A stretch of DNA of 19,223 nucleotides from assembly GCA_035462845.1 (NCBI GenBank), contig DATHTV010000265.1, positions 1-19,223 of the forward strand. The letters are read 5' to 3'. This document shows, piece after piece, positions 1 to 6,702 of this stretch. Below the pieces are notes generated by a model. It was given only the letters and a program-made list of their open reading frames with translations, ran no database searches and was not told the DNA's origin. Source of the DNA: DASTQL01 sp035462845. GTDB lineage: Bacteria > Actinomycetota > Actinomycetes > Jiangellales > Jiangellaceae. Both the position numbers and the translations under genes were made by a program. Positions within the stretch are counted from its first letter, which is position 1. Every line of letters begins with the position of its first letter.

Positions 1-746
1 TCCTCAAGGTCGGCAGCACCTCGCTGGTGCTGGCCATGGTCGAGGAGGGCTTCCTGCCGGGGGACCTGGGCGTCGAGAAGCCGGTCACCTCCCTGCACCG
101 GGTGTCGCACGACCCGACCCTGCGCCACCTGCTCACCCTGACCGACGGCCGGACGGTGACCGCGGTCCAGCTGCAGACCGAGTACTGCGAGCAGGCGCGC
201 AAGTTCGTCGAGGACCGGTACGGCGCCGACGCGGACGCGGACACCCTGGAGGTGCTGGAGCGCTGGGAGTCGGTGCTGTCCCGGCTGGCCGAGGACCCGA
301 TGCTGTGCGTCAGTGAGCTGGACTGGGTGGCGAAGCTCGCCCTGCTCGAGTCCTACCGCGACCGTGACGGCCTGGACTGGGACCACCCGAAGCTGCACCT
401 GGTGGACCTGCAGTACTCCGACGTCCGGCCGGCCAAGGGGCTCTACCACCGGCTCCTCGGCCTGGGCCGGATCGAGCGGATGGTCTCGGACACCTCGGTG
501 GCCCAGGCCGTCCTCGAGCCGCCCGAGGACACCCGCGCGTACTTCCGCGGGAAGTGCCTCGAGCGCTACGCCGACAGCGTCGCCGCGGCGTCCTGGGACT
601 CGGTGATCTTCGACCTGCCGGGGCGCGACGCCCTCCAGCGCGTGCCCACCCTGGAGCCGCTGCGGGGCACCCGGGCCCACGTCGGCGAGCTGCTCGACCG
701 CAGCCGGACGGCGGAGGACCTCCTCCGCGCGCTGTCGGGCCGCTGA
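1..746 (+). CDS. dop: Dop, Pup deamidase/depupylase (3' part; 5' end outside window)
   Basis: C-terminal part, about 248 residues of a protein that is usually near 500, open to the left edge with the frame starting at base 3 (LKVGSTSLVLAMVEEGF). Dop belongs to the carboxylate-amine ligase-like family shared with PafA. It deamidates a C-terminal Gln of Pup where present and removes Pup from tagged proteins. The fragment resembles the C-terminal half of mycobacterial Dop, including ELDWVAKLALLESYRDRDGL, LVDLQYSDVRPAKGLY and the Dop-specific C-terminus SWDSVIFDLPGRDALQRVP followed by LEPLRGTRAHVGELL. That tail distinguishes it from PafA, which is encoded separately downstream. The N-terminal nucleotide-binding Glu residues and catalytic Asp lie outside the window. 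The gene is 117 bp upstream of pup, the usual order. Because the neighbouring Pup already ends in Glu, its main task here is probably depupylation (inference). Confidence 0.95.
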   Translation, partial: LKVGSTSLVLAMVEEGFLPGDLGVEKPVTSLHRVSHDPTLRHLLTLTDGRTVTAVQLQTEYCEQARKFVEDRYGADADADTLEVLERWESVLSRLAEDPMLCVSELDWVAKLALLESYRDRDGLDWDHPKLHLVDLQYSDVRPAKGLYHRLLGLGRIERMVSDTSVAQAVLEPPEDTRAYFRGKCLERYADSVAAASWDSVIFDLPGRDALQRVPTLEPLRGTRAHVGELLDRSRTAEDLLRALSGR

Positions 747-819
747 CCGCCCGTCCGACGCCCACGGCGCTGCTGCCACCGCCCCGCCGCCGGGCCGAGC
801 GCGCGTCGGTCCCGCTGGG

Positions 820-825
820 TAGGGT
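820..825 (+). promoter_or_regulatory. Candidate -10 element (TAGGGT) for pup-prcB-prcA
   Basis: TAGGGT fits the actinobacterial housekeeping -10 pattern TAnnnT and lies in the 117-bp gap between dop and pup. A start about 7 nt downstream would give a leader of roughly 30 nt that contains the strong GAGGAGG ribosome site before pup. No convincing -35 is visible. This suggests pup and the prc genes can be transcribed separately from dop. Confidence 0.5.
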
Positions 826-863
826 CGGCAGGGACGGCACGGCCGCCCGCGAGGAGGACTGGC

Positions 864-1079
864 ATGGCGACACGGGACACCGGTGGGCAGCAGCACAAGC
901 AGACCCGCCGCAGCGAGGACGCCGCCGACACCGAGGCGACCGAGGTCTCCGAAGACCTCAGGGAGCGGCAGGACAAGCTCGCCGGCGACGTCGACGCGAT
1001 CCTCGACGAGATCGACGAGGTGCTGGAGGAGAACGCGGAGGAGTTCGTCCGCGGTTTCGTGCAAAAGGGCGGGGAGTGA
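864..1079 (+). CDS. pup: Pup, prokaryotic ubiquitin-like protein, encoded with C-terminal Gly-Gly-Glu
   Basis: A 71-residue protein, slightly longer than the 64-residue M. tuberculosis Pup. The N-terminus is polar and disordered-looking (MATRDTGGQQHKQTRRSED). The acidic C-terminal half (LRERQDKLAGDVDAILDEID onward) is the region that binds the coiled coil of the proteasomal ATPase. The last codons GGC GGG GAG TGA give Gly-Gly-Glu. PafA attaches Pup through the side-chain carboxylate of this terminal Glu to target lysines. In M. tuberculosis the gene encodes Gln here and Dop must deamidate it first; this copy needs no such step. The ATG is preceded by GAGGAGG with good spacing. The stop codon overlaps the prcB start (GTGA), so the two are translationally coupled. 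Confidence 0.97.
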   Translation: MATRDTGGQQHKQTRRSEDAADTEATEVSEDLRERQDKLAGDVDAILDEIDEVLEENAEEFVRGFVQKGGE

Positions 1080-1921
1080 CGTTGGCCGACGGCTCGCACG
1101 GGCGGCTCCCGCTCGCGTTCACCACCGCGGGCTCCTCCTCCTTCACCGACTTCCTCGGGGAGCACGCTCCCGACCTGCTCCCCGGACGGCGCACGGTCCC
1201 CGGCGGGAGCGGACCGCTGGAGGTCCCGCACGGCACGACCATCGTGGCCGCGGCCTTCGCCGGCGGAGTGGTGATGGCGGGCGACCGGCGCGCCACCATG
1301 GGCAATGTCATCGCCCAGCGCGACATCGAGAAGGTCTTCCCCGCCGACGCCTACTCGTGCGTCGGCATCGCCGGGGCCGCCGGGGTGGCCGTCGAGATGG
1401 TGCGGCTGTTCCAGGTCGAGCTCGAGCACTACGAGAAGATCGAGGGCACCGTGCTCTCGCTCGACGGCAAGGCCAACCGGCTGGCGGCGATGATCCGGGG
1501 CAACCTGGGTCTGGCGCTCCAGGGGCTCGCGGTGGTCCCGCTCTTCGCGGGTCACGACCTGGCGACGGGCGGTGGGCGGATCTTCTCCTACGACGTCACC
1601 GGCGGGCGCTACGAGGAGCACTCGTTCCACAGCGTGGGCTCGGGGTCGCTGTTCGCCCGCGGGTCGCTGAAGAAGCTGTACCGCGACGACCTCGGCCCCG
1701 AGGACGCCGTCACGGTGTGCGTCCAGGCCCTCTACGACGCCGCCGACGACGACTCGGCGACGGGCGGGCCCGACCTGTCCCGGCGGATCTGGCCGGTGGT
1801 CGCCGTGGTGGACCACCGGGGCTACCGACGGCTCGAGGACGAGGACGTGGGCGCCGTCGTCGAGAGCGTCGTGGGAGCCCGGCGCACCCACCCGGACGGG
1901 CCCCAGGCCCCGATGCTCTGA
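1076..1921 (+). CDS. prcB: Proteasome beta subunit PrcB (N-terminal threonine protease)
   Basis: A 281-residue precursor of the catalytic subunit of the 20S core. The open frame extends upstream through pup, but GTG at 1076 overlaps the pup stop by 4 bp, follows a purine-rich AAGGGCGGGGA stretch and gives the usual propeptide length. Propeptide residues 1-53 end in HG; cleavage exposes Thr54 (TTIVAAAFAGG), the nucleophile. Other active-site residues are visible as Asp in AGDRRAT and Lys in RDIEKVFP. The SVGSGS and DLSRRIWPVVAVVD segments are typical of the family, and the length is close to the 291 residues of M. tuberculosis PrcB. It assembles in the cytoplasm with PrcA, encoded 52 bp downstream, as a four-ring barrel degrading pupylated proteins. 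Confidence 0.97.
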   Translation: MTLADGSHGRLPLAFTTAGSSSFTDFLGEHAPDLLPGRRTVPGGSGPLEVPHGTTIVAAAFAGGVVMAGDRRATMGNVIAQRDIEKVFPADAYSCVGIAGAAGVAVEMVRLFQVELEHYEKIEGTVLSLDGKANRLAAMIRGNLGLALQGLAVVPLFAGHDLATGGGRIFSYDVTGGRYEEHSFHSVGSGSLFARGSLKKLYRDDLGPEDAVTVCVQALYDAADDDSATGGPDLSRRIWPVVAVVDHRGYRRLEDEDVGAVVESVVGARRTHPDGPQAPML

Positions 1922-1973
1922 CCGTGCCGCCACACCCGGGCCCGCCGGCCCCCGTGCGAGAGGACCCCCCGCG

Positions 1974-2696
1974 ATGACGATGCCGTTCTACGTCTCGCCC
2001 GAGCAGCTGATGAAGGACCGGGCGGACTACGCCCGCAAGGGGATCGCGCGGGGCCGCAGCGTCGTCGTGGTCCAGTACGACGCCGGGATCCTGCTGGTGG
2101 CCGAGAACCCCTCGCGAGCCCTGCACAAGATCAGCGAGATCTACGACCGGATCGCGTTCGCCGCCGTGGGCAAGTACAACGAGTTCGAGAACCTCCGGAT
2201 CGCCGGCGTCCGCCTCGCCGACCTGCGGGGCTACGCCTACGACCGGCAGGACGTGACCGGACGCGGGCTGGCCAACGCGTACGCCCAGACGCTGGGCACG
2301 ATCTTCACGCAGGAGCCGAAGCCGTACGAGGTGGAGATCATCGTCGCCGAGGTGGGGGACGGCCCGGCGACGGACCAGGTCTACCGGCTCACGTACGACG
2401 GGTCGGTCGCCGACGAGCACGGCTTCGCGGTCATGGGGGGGTCGGCCGAGCAGATCAGCCGGCACGTGGGCGAGCACTACCGCGACGGCATGCCGCTGTC
2501 CGCGGCCCTGCGGGTCGCCGTCGGGGGGCTGGCCCACGACGGGCCGGCCCCCCGGGAGGTCACCGCGGACGCCCTGGAGGTCGCCGTGCTCGAGCGCAGC
2601 CGGACCCGGCGGGCCTTCCGCCGGGTGCAGGGCGCCGAGCTCGACCGGTTGCTCGCCACCGCGCCGGAGCCGGAGCCGGAGGCCCCGCCGACGTAG
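1974..2696 (+). CDS. prcA: Proteasome alpha subunit PrcA
   Basis: A 240-residue subunit of the outer rings of the 20S core. It forms the gated entry pore and docks the ATPase; it is not itself catalytic. The N-terminus MTMPFYVSPEQLMKDRADYA matches the gating segment of mycobacterial PrcA (MSFPYFISPEQ), followed by the conserved KGIARGRSVV, VAENPSRALHKISEIYDRI, GKYNEFENLR, RGYAYDRQDVTGR and YAQTLGTIFTQEPKPYEVE. ATG 1974 is preferred over ATG 1980 because AGAGGA lies 9 nt upstream and the alignment begins there. The C-terminal tail is acidic and proline-rich (PEPEPEAPPT). It lies in one operon with prcB. Its TAG stop is also the first three bases of the pafA -10 hexamer. Confidence 0.97.
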   Translation: MTMPFYVSPEQLMKDRADYARKGIARGRSVVVVQYDAGILLVAENPSRALHKISEIYDRIAFAAVGKYNEFENLRIAGVRLADLRGYAYDRQDVTGRGLANAYAQTLGTIFTQEPKPYEVEIIVAEVGDGPATDQVYRLTYDGSVADEHGFAVMGGSAEQISRHVGEHYRDGMPLSAALRVAVGGLAHDGPAPREVTADALEVAVLERSRTRRAFRRVQGAELDRLLATAPEPEPEAPPT

Positions 2697-2699
2697 TGT
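2694..2699 (+). promoter_or_regulatory. Leaderless -10 (TAGTGT) for pafA made from the prcA stop codon
   Basis: TAGTGT begins with the TAG stop of prcA and ends 6 nt before the pafA ATG. This geometry (TAnnnT with 6-8 nt to the start codon) is typical of actinobacterial leaderless transcripts. There is no Shine-Dalgarno sequence before this ATG, which agrees with a leaderless start. Confidence 0.55.
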
Positions 2700-2705
2700 G
2701 AGCCC

Positions 2706-4067
2706 ATGGACCGCCGCATCTTCGGCATCGAGAACGAGTACGGGGTCACGTGCACGTTCCGCGGCCAGCGGCGGCTGTCGCCGGACGAGGTGGCGCGCTA
2801 CCTGTTCCGGCGGGTGGTGTCCTGGGGTCGCAGCAGCAACGTCTTCCTGCGCAACGGTGCGCGGCTCTACCTCGATGTGGGCAGCCATCCCGAGTACGCC
2901 ACGCCGGAGTGCGACTCGATCACCGACCTGGTGACGCACGACAAGGCCGGTGAGCGGGTGCTCGAGGGCCTCCTCGTCGACGCCGAGAAGCGCCTGCGCG
3001 AGGAGGGCATCGCCGGCGACGTCTACCTGTTCAAGAACAACACCGACTCCGCCGGGAACTCCTACGGGTGCCACGAGAACTTCCTGGTCGCGCGGCACGG
3101 CGAGTTCTCCCGGCTGGCCGACGTGCTCATCCCGTTCCTGGTCACCCGGCAGATCATCTGCGGCGCCGGCAAGGTGCTCCAGACCCCCCGCGGCGCGGTG
3201 TTCAGCGTGAGCCAGCGGGCGGAGCACATCTGGGAAGGCGTGTCCTCCGCGACCACCCGGTCCCGGCCCATCATCAACACCCGCGACGAGCCGCACGCCG
3301 ACGCCGAGCGCTACCGCCGCCTGCACGTCATCGTCGGCGACTCGAACATGAACGAGTGCACCACGCTGCTCAAGGTGGGGGCCACCGACCTCGTGCTGCG
3401 GCTGGTGGAGGCGGGGGTGCCGATGCGGGACCTCACGCTGGAGAACCCGATCCGGGCGATCCGGGAGATCAGCCACGACATGACCGGGCGCCGCAAGGTG
3501 CGGCTCGCCAACGGCCGCGAGGCCTCCGCGCTGGCGATCCAGGAGGAGTACTTCACCAAGGTCCGGGCCTTCGTCGACCAGCGGGAGCTCGACTCACCGG
3601 TGGTCCAGCGCGTGCTCGACCTGTGGGAGCGCACGCTCAAGGCGGTGGACTCCGGTGACCTGTCGCTGGTGGAGCGCGAGATCGACTGGGTCACGAAGTA
3701 CCGCCTCATCGAGCGCTACCGCGAGCGGCACGACCTGCCGCTCACGAGTCCCCGGATCGCCCAGCTCGACCTGGCCTACCACGACATCCACCGTGGACGG
3801 GGTCTCTACTACCTGCTCGAGCGCAAGGGCGCCGTGACCCGGGTGACCCGCGACCTCGACGTCTTCCGGGCGAAGTCGGTCCCGCCGCAGACCACACGGG
3901 CGCGGCTCCGCGGGGAGTTCGTGCGGCGGGCACAGGAACGCCGTCGCGACTTCACCGTCGACTGGGTCCACCTCAAGCTCAACGACCAGGCGCAGCGCAC
4001 CGTCCTGTGCAAGGACCCGTTCCGGTCCGTCGACGAGCGCGTGGAGCGGCTCATCGCCGGCATGTGA
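2706..4067 (+). CDS. pafA: PafA, Pup-protein ligase
   Basis: A full-length 453-residue ligase. It phosphorylates the terminal Glu of Pup with ATP and transfers it to lysine side chains of target proteins, in the cytoplasm. The family's N-terminal ATP/Mg motif reads MDRRIFGIENEYGVT with Glu9 and Glu11. The catalytic base is Asp57 in LYLDVGSHPEY. Conserved blocks include FKNNTDSAGNSYGCHENF, WEGVSSATTRSRPIINTRDE, RLHVIVGDSNM and the C-terminal DFTVDWVHLKLNDQAQRTVL; the whole chain is close to M. tuberculosis PafA. It starts 9 bp after the prcA stop and probably has its own leaderless promoter. In M. tuberculosis prcA and pafA are separated by a group of unrelated genes; here they are contiguous. 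Confidence 0.97.
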   Translation: MDRRIFGIENEYGVTCTFRGQRRLSPDEVARYLFRRVVSWGRSSNVFLRNGARLYLDVGSHPEYATPECDSITDLVTHDKAGERVLEGLLVDAEKRLREEGIAGDVYLFKNNTDSAGNSYGCHENFLVARHGEFSRLADVLIPFLVTRQIICGAGKVLQTPRGAVFSVSQRAEHIWEGVSSATTRSRPIINTRDEPHADAERYRRLHVIVGDSNMNECTTLLKVGATDLVLRLVEAGVPMRDLTLENPIRAIREISHDMTGRRKVRLANGREASALAIQEEYFTKVRAFVDQRELDSPVVQRVLDLWERTLKAVDSGDLSLVEREIDWVTKYRLIERYRERHDLPLTSPRIAQLDLAYHDIHRGRGLYYLLERKGAVTRVTRDLDVFRAKSVPPQTTRARLRGEFVRRAQERRRDFTVDWVHLKLNDQAQRTVLCKDPFRSVDERVERLIAGM

Positions 4068-4127
4068 CGCCCGCCACCACGGGCCCCGCGGCGGCGCCCG
4101 GCTCAGGGACTTCTCAGGCTGCCGGGT

Positions 4128-4133
4128 TAGGGT
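4128..4133 (+). promoter_or_regulatory. Candidate -10 (TAGGGT) for the FKBP gene pair
   Basis: TAGGGT, preceded by GT, lies in the gap of about 150 bp between pafA and the FKBP lipoprotein gene. It would give a leader of about 85 nt to the preferred GTG start. No clear -35 was seen. The rest of this gap holds no open frame that looks genuine and no clear terminator, only GC-rich sequence around 4080-4105 that can form weak stems. Confidence 0.4.
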
Positions 4134-4224
4134 GGCCACCTCGGCCCGCCCCGGATGACGTCACCGGCTCTGTCCTGCCCCGGGTGGTCGAGACCTGATG
4201 CCCCCCAGACGAGGACGCCCCACC

Positions 4225-5160
4225 GTGCGCCGTACCCCCGCGCTTATCGCGCTCCTGATCTCCGCCACCCTCGGTCTCGCCGCCTGCGGCAGCGACACCG
4301 GCGACGGCGACGCGGCCTCCGGCGCGTCCGGCGACGTCCCCACGGCGACCGGGGAGTTCGGCGAGAAGCCGGTCGTCGAGATCCCGGAGGGCGAGCCTTC
4401 CGACGAGCTCGTGGTCGAGGTGCTGTCCGAGGGTGACGGCGCCGAGGTCGCCGCCGGCGACTTCCTCCTCGCCGACTACCTGGGCCAGACCTGGGAGCCG
4501 GGCGAGGACGGCGAGCCCAACGTGTTCGACAACAGCTACGACCGCGGGCAACCCGCCGGGTTCGGCATCGGTGAGGGCGCGGTGATCCCCGGCTGGGACG
4601 AGGGCCTGGTCGGCCAGAAGGTCGGCTCCCGGGTGCTCCTGGTCATCCCGCCCGACCAGGGCTACGGCGAGCAGGGGACCCCCGACGGGTCGATCCCGCC
4701 CGACTCCACGCTGGTCTTCGTCGTCGACATCGTGGACACCGTCCCCGACGACGTGGCCATCTCCGGCACGCCGGTCACCGATCTGCCCCCGGGCCTGCCG
4801 ACCGTCGAGGGAGACGGCACCGAGGCGCCGACCGTGACGGTGACCGGGACCGAGCCCCCCGCCACGTCCGACGCGGTGCTGCTGGTGGCCGGGGACGGCG
4901 AGCCGATCGGCGAGTCCCTGATCGCCAAGGTCCTCCAGGTCTCGTACGCCACCGGGGAGACGCAGTTCTCCTCGTGGGAGCAGCAGCCGGCCCTCATCGT
5001 CCCCGAGCAGCTCGAGCAGCTGCCAGGTCTGGCCACCGCGCTGGAGGGCCAGAACGTGGGCAGTCGCGCCATCGTCCGGGTCGCCGCGGCGGACAACGTC
5101 CCCGAGGGCGGCGAGGGCGAGGCACTGGTGCTCGTCGTCGACGTCGTCGGCACGATCTGA
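4225..5160 (+). CDS. Lipoprotein FKBP-type peptidyl-prolyl isomerase with a second, degenerate FKBP-like domain
   Basis: A 311-residue exported protein from the preferred GTG start, which has GAGGA 9 nt upstream. An in-frame ATG at 4198 would add nine residues but has a poor ribosome site. The signal peptide RRTPALIALLISATLGLAAC carries a lipobox with Cys21, so the mature protein is probably anchored outside the membrane. A Gly/Asp/Ala-rich linker follows. Residues about 71-171 form an FKBP domain with VFDNSYDRGQP, VIPGWDEGLVGQKVGSR and GYGEQ, the usual catalytic-pocket motifs. Residues about 205-311 look like a second copy (YATGETQFSSWEQQ, LEGQNVGSR, LVLVVDVV) that lacks the VIPGW and GYG motifs, so it is probably not an active isomerase. 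It likely assists folding of exported proteins. The cytosolic FKBP gene follows after 13 bp. Confidence 0.85.
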   Translation: MRRTPALIALLISATLGLAACGSDTGDGDAASGASGDVPTATGEFGEKPVVEIPEGEPSDELVVEVLSEGDGAEVAAGDFLLADYLGQTWEPGEDGEPNVFDNSYDRGQPAGFGIGEGAVIPGWDEGLVGQKVGSRVLLVIPPDQGYGEQGTPDGSIPPDSTLVFVVDIVDTVPDDVAISGTPVTDLPPGLPTVEGDGTEAPTVTVTGTEPPATSDAVLLVAGDGEPIGESLIAKVLQVSYATGETQFSSWEQQPALIVPEQLEQLPGLATALEGQNVGSRAIVRVAAADNVPEGGEGEALVLVVDVVGTI

Positions 5161-5173
5161 GCGGAGGCCAGCC

Positions 5174-5542
5174 ATGGACAAGCCGGAGGTCGACTTCCCG
5201 GACTTCCCCGTTCCCGACACGCTGCGCATCGACGACCTGGTGGAGGGCAGCGGGGTCGAGGCGACCGCGGGCTCGACCGCGGTCGTGCACTACGTGGGCG
5301 TGTCCTACTCCACCGGCGAGGAGTTCGACGCCTCGTGGAACCGGGGCAGCCCGTTCCAGTTCCCCGTGGGCGCCGGGCGGGTCATCGCCGGCTGGGACCA
5401 GGGCGTGCAGGGGATGAAGGTCGGCGGTCGCCGGCGGCTGGTCGTGCCGCCGCACCTGGGGTACGGGGAGCGCGGCGCCGGCAGCGCCATCGCACCCGGT
5501 GAGACCCTGATCTTCGTGGTGGACCTGCTCGACGTCCGCTAG
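5174..5542 (+). CDS. Cytosolic FKBP-type peptidyl-prolyl cis-trans isomerase
   Basis: A 122-residue single-domain FKBP without a signal peptide. It catalyses cis-trans isomerisation of peptidyl-proline bonds and should act in the cytoplasm. Family signatures in order: VHYVGVSYSTGEEFDASWNR, FPVGAGRVIAGWDQGVQGMKVGGRRRLVVPP, LGYGERGAG and the final strand TLIFVVDLLDV. The aromatic pocket residues expected for catalysis (Tyr in VHYVG, Phe-Asp in EEFDAS, Val-Ile-Ala-Gly-Trp, Tyr in GYGERG) are present. The start ATG has GGAGG six bases upstream. It is 13 bp behind the lipoprotein FKBP and very likely in the same operon, giving the cell paired inside and outside isomerases. It ends convergent with the DUF3866 gene with only a 9-bp gap. 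Confidence 0.93.
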   Translation: MDKPEVDFPDFPVPDTLRIDDLVEGSGVEATAGSTAVVHYVGVSYSTGEEFDASWNRGSPFQFPVGAGRVIAGWDQGVQGMKVGGRRRLVVPPHLGYGERGAGSAIAPGETLIFVVDLLDVR

Positions 5543-5543
5543 C

Positions 5544-5560
5544 GCCGGCTGTCAGCCGGT
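5544..5560. terminator. Short hairpin between convergent FKBP and DUF3866 genes
   Basis: CCGGCT and AGCCGG form a 6-bp stem (7 with a G-U pair) around a 3-nt loop. It begins just after the FKBP stop codon and overlaps the stop codon of the minus-strand DUF3866 gene. There is no U-tract, as is common for actinobacterial terminators. It may serve both directions. Confidence 0.45.
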
Positions 5561-6631
5561 CAGGGCGGCCGCGTGCCGGCCCGCGGCGGCCGAGGCCAGG
5601 AACGCGGCCGGGTCCTCCTCGAGACCGCGTCCCATCGTGGACAGCCGGACCGGGACGTCGCGCAGCGCGTCGCGCAGGCCGTCCACGTTTACGTCGACCA
5701 GCCGGTGCGGCGGCGAGAGGGCGGCGGCCTGCTCACGGACCTGATCGCCCAGGGGTCCGTCCAGCCGCGGCACGACGACGTCCGCGCGTGCCAGCGCCAC
5801 TCGGCCGTACGCGGTGAGCGAGTGGTGCGACACGCCTCGGTGGCGCTCGCGCGGGTCGGCTGCGCTGACCCGGAGGGCCGCCACCGGCCGCCCGCCGAGG
5901 ACCCCCGCGGCGTTGAGCGCCTCGCCGCAGGCGACCCCGCTGAACCCCCAGCGGGTCCCGGTGCCGAGGTTGCCGGGTCCCTGGATCACCACGGCGACGT
6001 CGGCGCCGAGCACGTGCCGGGCCGCCAGCAGGCCCGAGTGCAGGGTGACCGCCTCGGCGTCGCCGCCGACCGCCTGCCCGACGGTGACGGTGGCCGCCAG
6101 CCACCCGGCGGCGCGCAGGGCGGCCACCGAACGGCTGAACCACAGCGGGAGCGCGCCGCCGTCGGTCATCAGGTAGACCACCCGCAGCCCCGGGCGGTCG
6201 GCGCGCAGCCCCGCGACCACCGCGGGCAGCGCCGAGTGCAGGTCGGCGACCACGACCGGCATCCCCGCCAGGTCGTCGGCCTCGCGCAGCACCTCGTGGT
6301 ACGGGGAGTCCTGCTCGTCGACGCCCAGCACCGTCGCCTGCAGGGGCGTGTACCTGGCCTTGACCAGGTGCCCGGGCCCCGGGGGCGGGTCCGCGGGCAG
6401 CCGGTCGGGGGTGGCCACCACGATCGCGTACCCGCCGGTGCCGAGACCGAGCGCGAGCGCCGTCGTGTTGAGGAGCACGGTCTCGCCGCGCTCGGGGCGG
6501 CCGACGAGCGCGTCGTAGGCGAGCGCGCGGGCCGGCCCACCCCCCTCGCCACCGATCTCCACGTCGAGCTCCAGCGCACCGGGCCACTCTCGCCGGACCC
6601 CGGTGACCACGCCCCTGCGCCAGCGGATCAC
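5552..6631 (-). CDS. DUF3866 family protein of unknown function
   Basis: A 359-residue soluble protein, starting at GTG 6631 (MIRWRRGVVTG). It matches what is remembered of the actinobacterial DUF3866 family: MTDGGALPLWFSRSVAALR, a GWLAATVTVGQAVGGDAEAV stretch, SGLLAARHVLGADVAVVIQG, GPGNLGTGTRWGFSGVACGE, and ADPRERHRGVSHHSLTAYGR. No function is established. The glycine-rich GPGNLGTGTRWGFSG block and the HRGVSHHS motif look like a ligand- or metal-binding centre, which is inference only. No signal peptide or membrane segment is obvious. The gene diverges from pafB and shares a 71-bp control region whose palindrome supplies a leaderless -10 hexamer for each gene. Conserved placement next to pafB in other actinomycetes is recalled but not verified here. 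Confidence 0.83.
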   Translation of the reverse strand: MIRWRRGVVTGVRREWPGALELDVEIGGEGGGPARALAYDALVGRPERGETVLLNTTALALGLGTGGYAIVVATPDRLPADPPPGPGHLVKARYTPLQATVLGVDEQDSPYHEVLREADDLAGMPVVVADLHSALPAVVAGLRADRPGLRVVYLMTDGGALPLWFSRSVAALRAAGWLAATVTVGQAVGGDAEAVTLHSGLLAARHVLGADVAVVIQGPGNLGTGTRWGFSGVACGEALNAAGVLGGRPVAALRVSAADPRERHRGVSHHSLTAYGRVALARADVVVPRLDGPLGDQVREQAAALSPPHRLVDVNVDGLRDALRDVPVRLSTMGRGLEEDPAAFLASAAAGRHAAALTG

Positions 6632-6637
6632 GGGCGC

Positions 6638-6658
6638 AGGCTAGCGATTCGCTAGCCT
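6638..6658. promoter_or_regulatory. Perfect 21-bp palindrome forming two divergent -10 elements (DUF3866 / pafB)
   Basis: The arms AGGCTAGCGA (6638-6647) and TCGCTAGCCT (6649-6658) are exact reverse complements around one T. On the - strand, TAGCCT at 6643-6638 ends 6 nt before the DUF3866 GTG, a leaderless arrangement. On the + strand, TAGCCT at 6653-6658 precedes pafB by 44 nt. The symmetry beyond the hexamers suggests either an operator for a dimeric regulator or a symmetric bidirectional promoter. Confidence 0.6.
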
Positions 6659-6702
6659 CGCCGGGCGGAGGCCCGCAGCGGCGGCGGAGAGGGGGTGCCC
6701 GG

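Noticed and set aside
554..1075. Upstream extension of the prcB frame through pup
   Set aside because: It runs out of frame through dop and pup. The GTG at 1076 gives the right propeptide length and overlaps the pup stop.
1710..3476. 588-codon minus-strand open frame opposite prcA and pafA
   Set aside because: It lies antisense to three highly conserved genes and shows no recognisable motif.
6632..6702. LexA box or PafBC-type RecA-NDp motif upstream of pafB
   Set aside because: Neither a LexA-type dyad nor a TGTCRGTG-like element at the right distance from a -10 was found.
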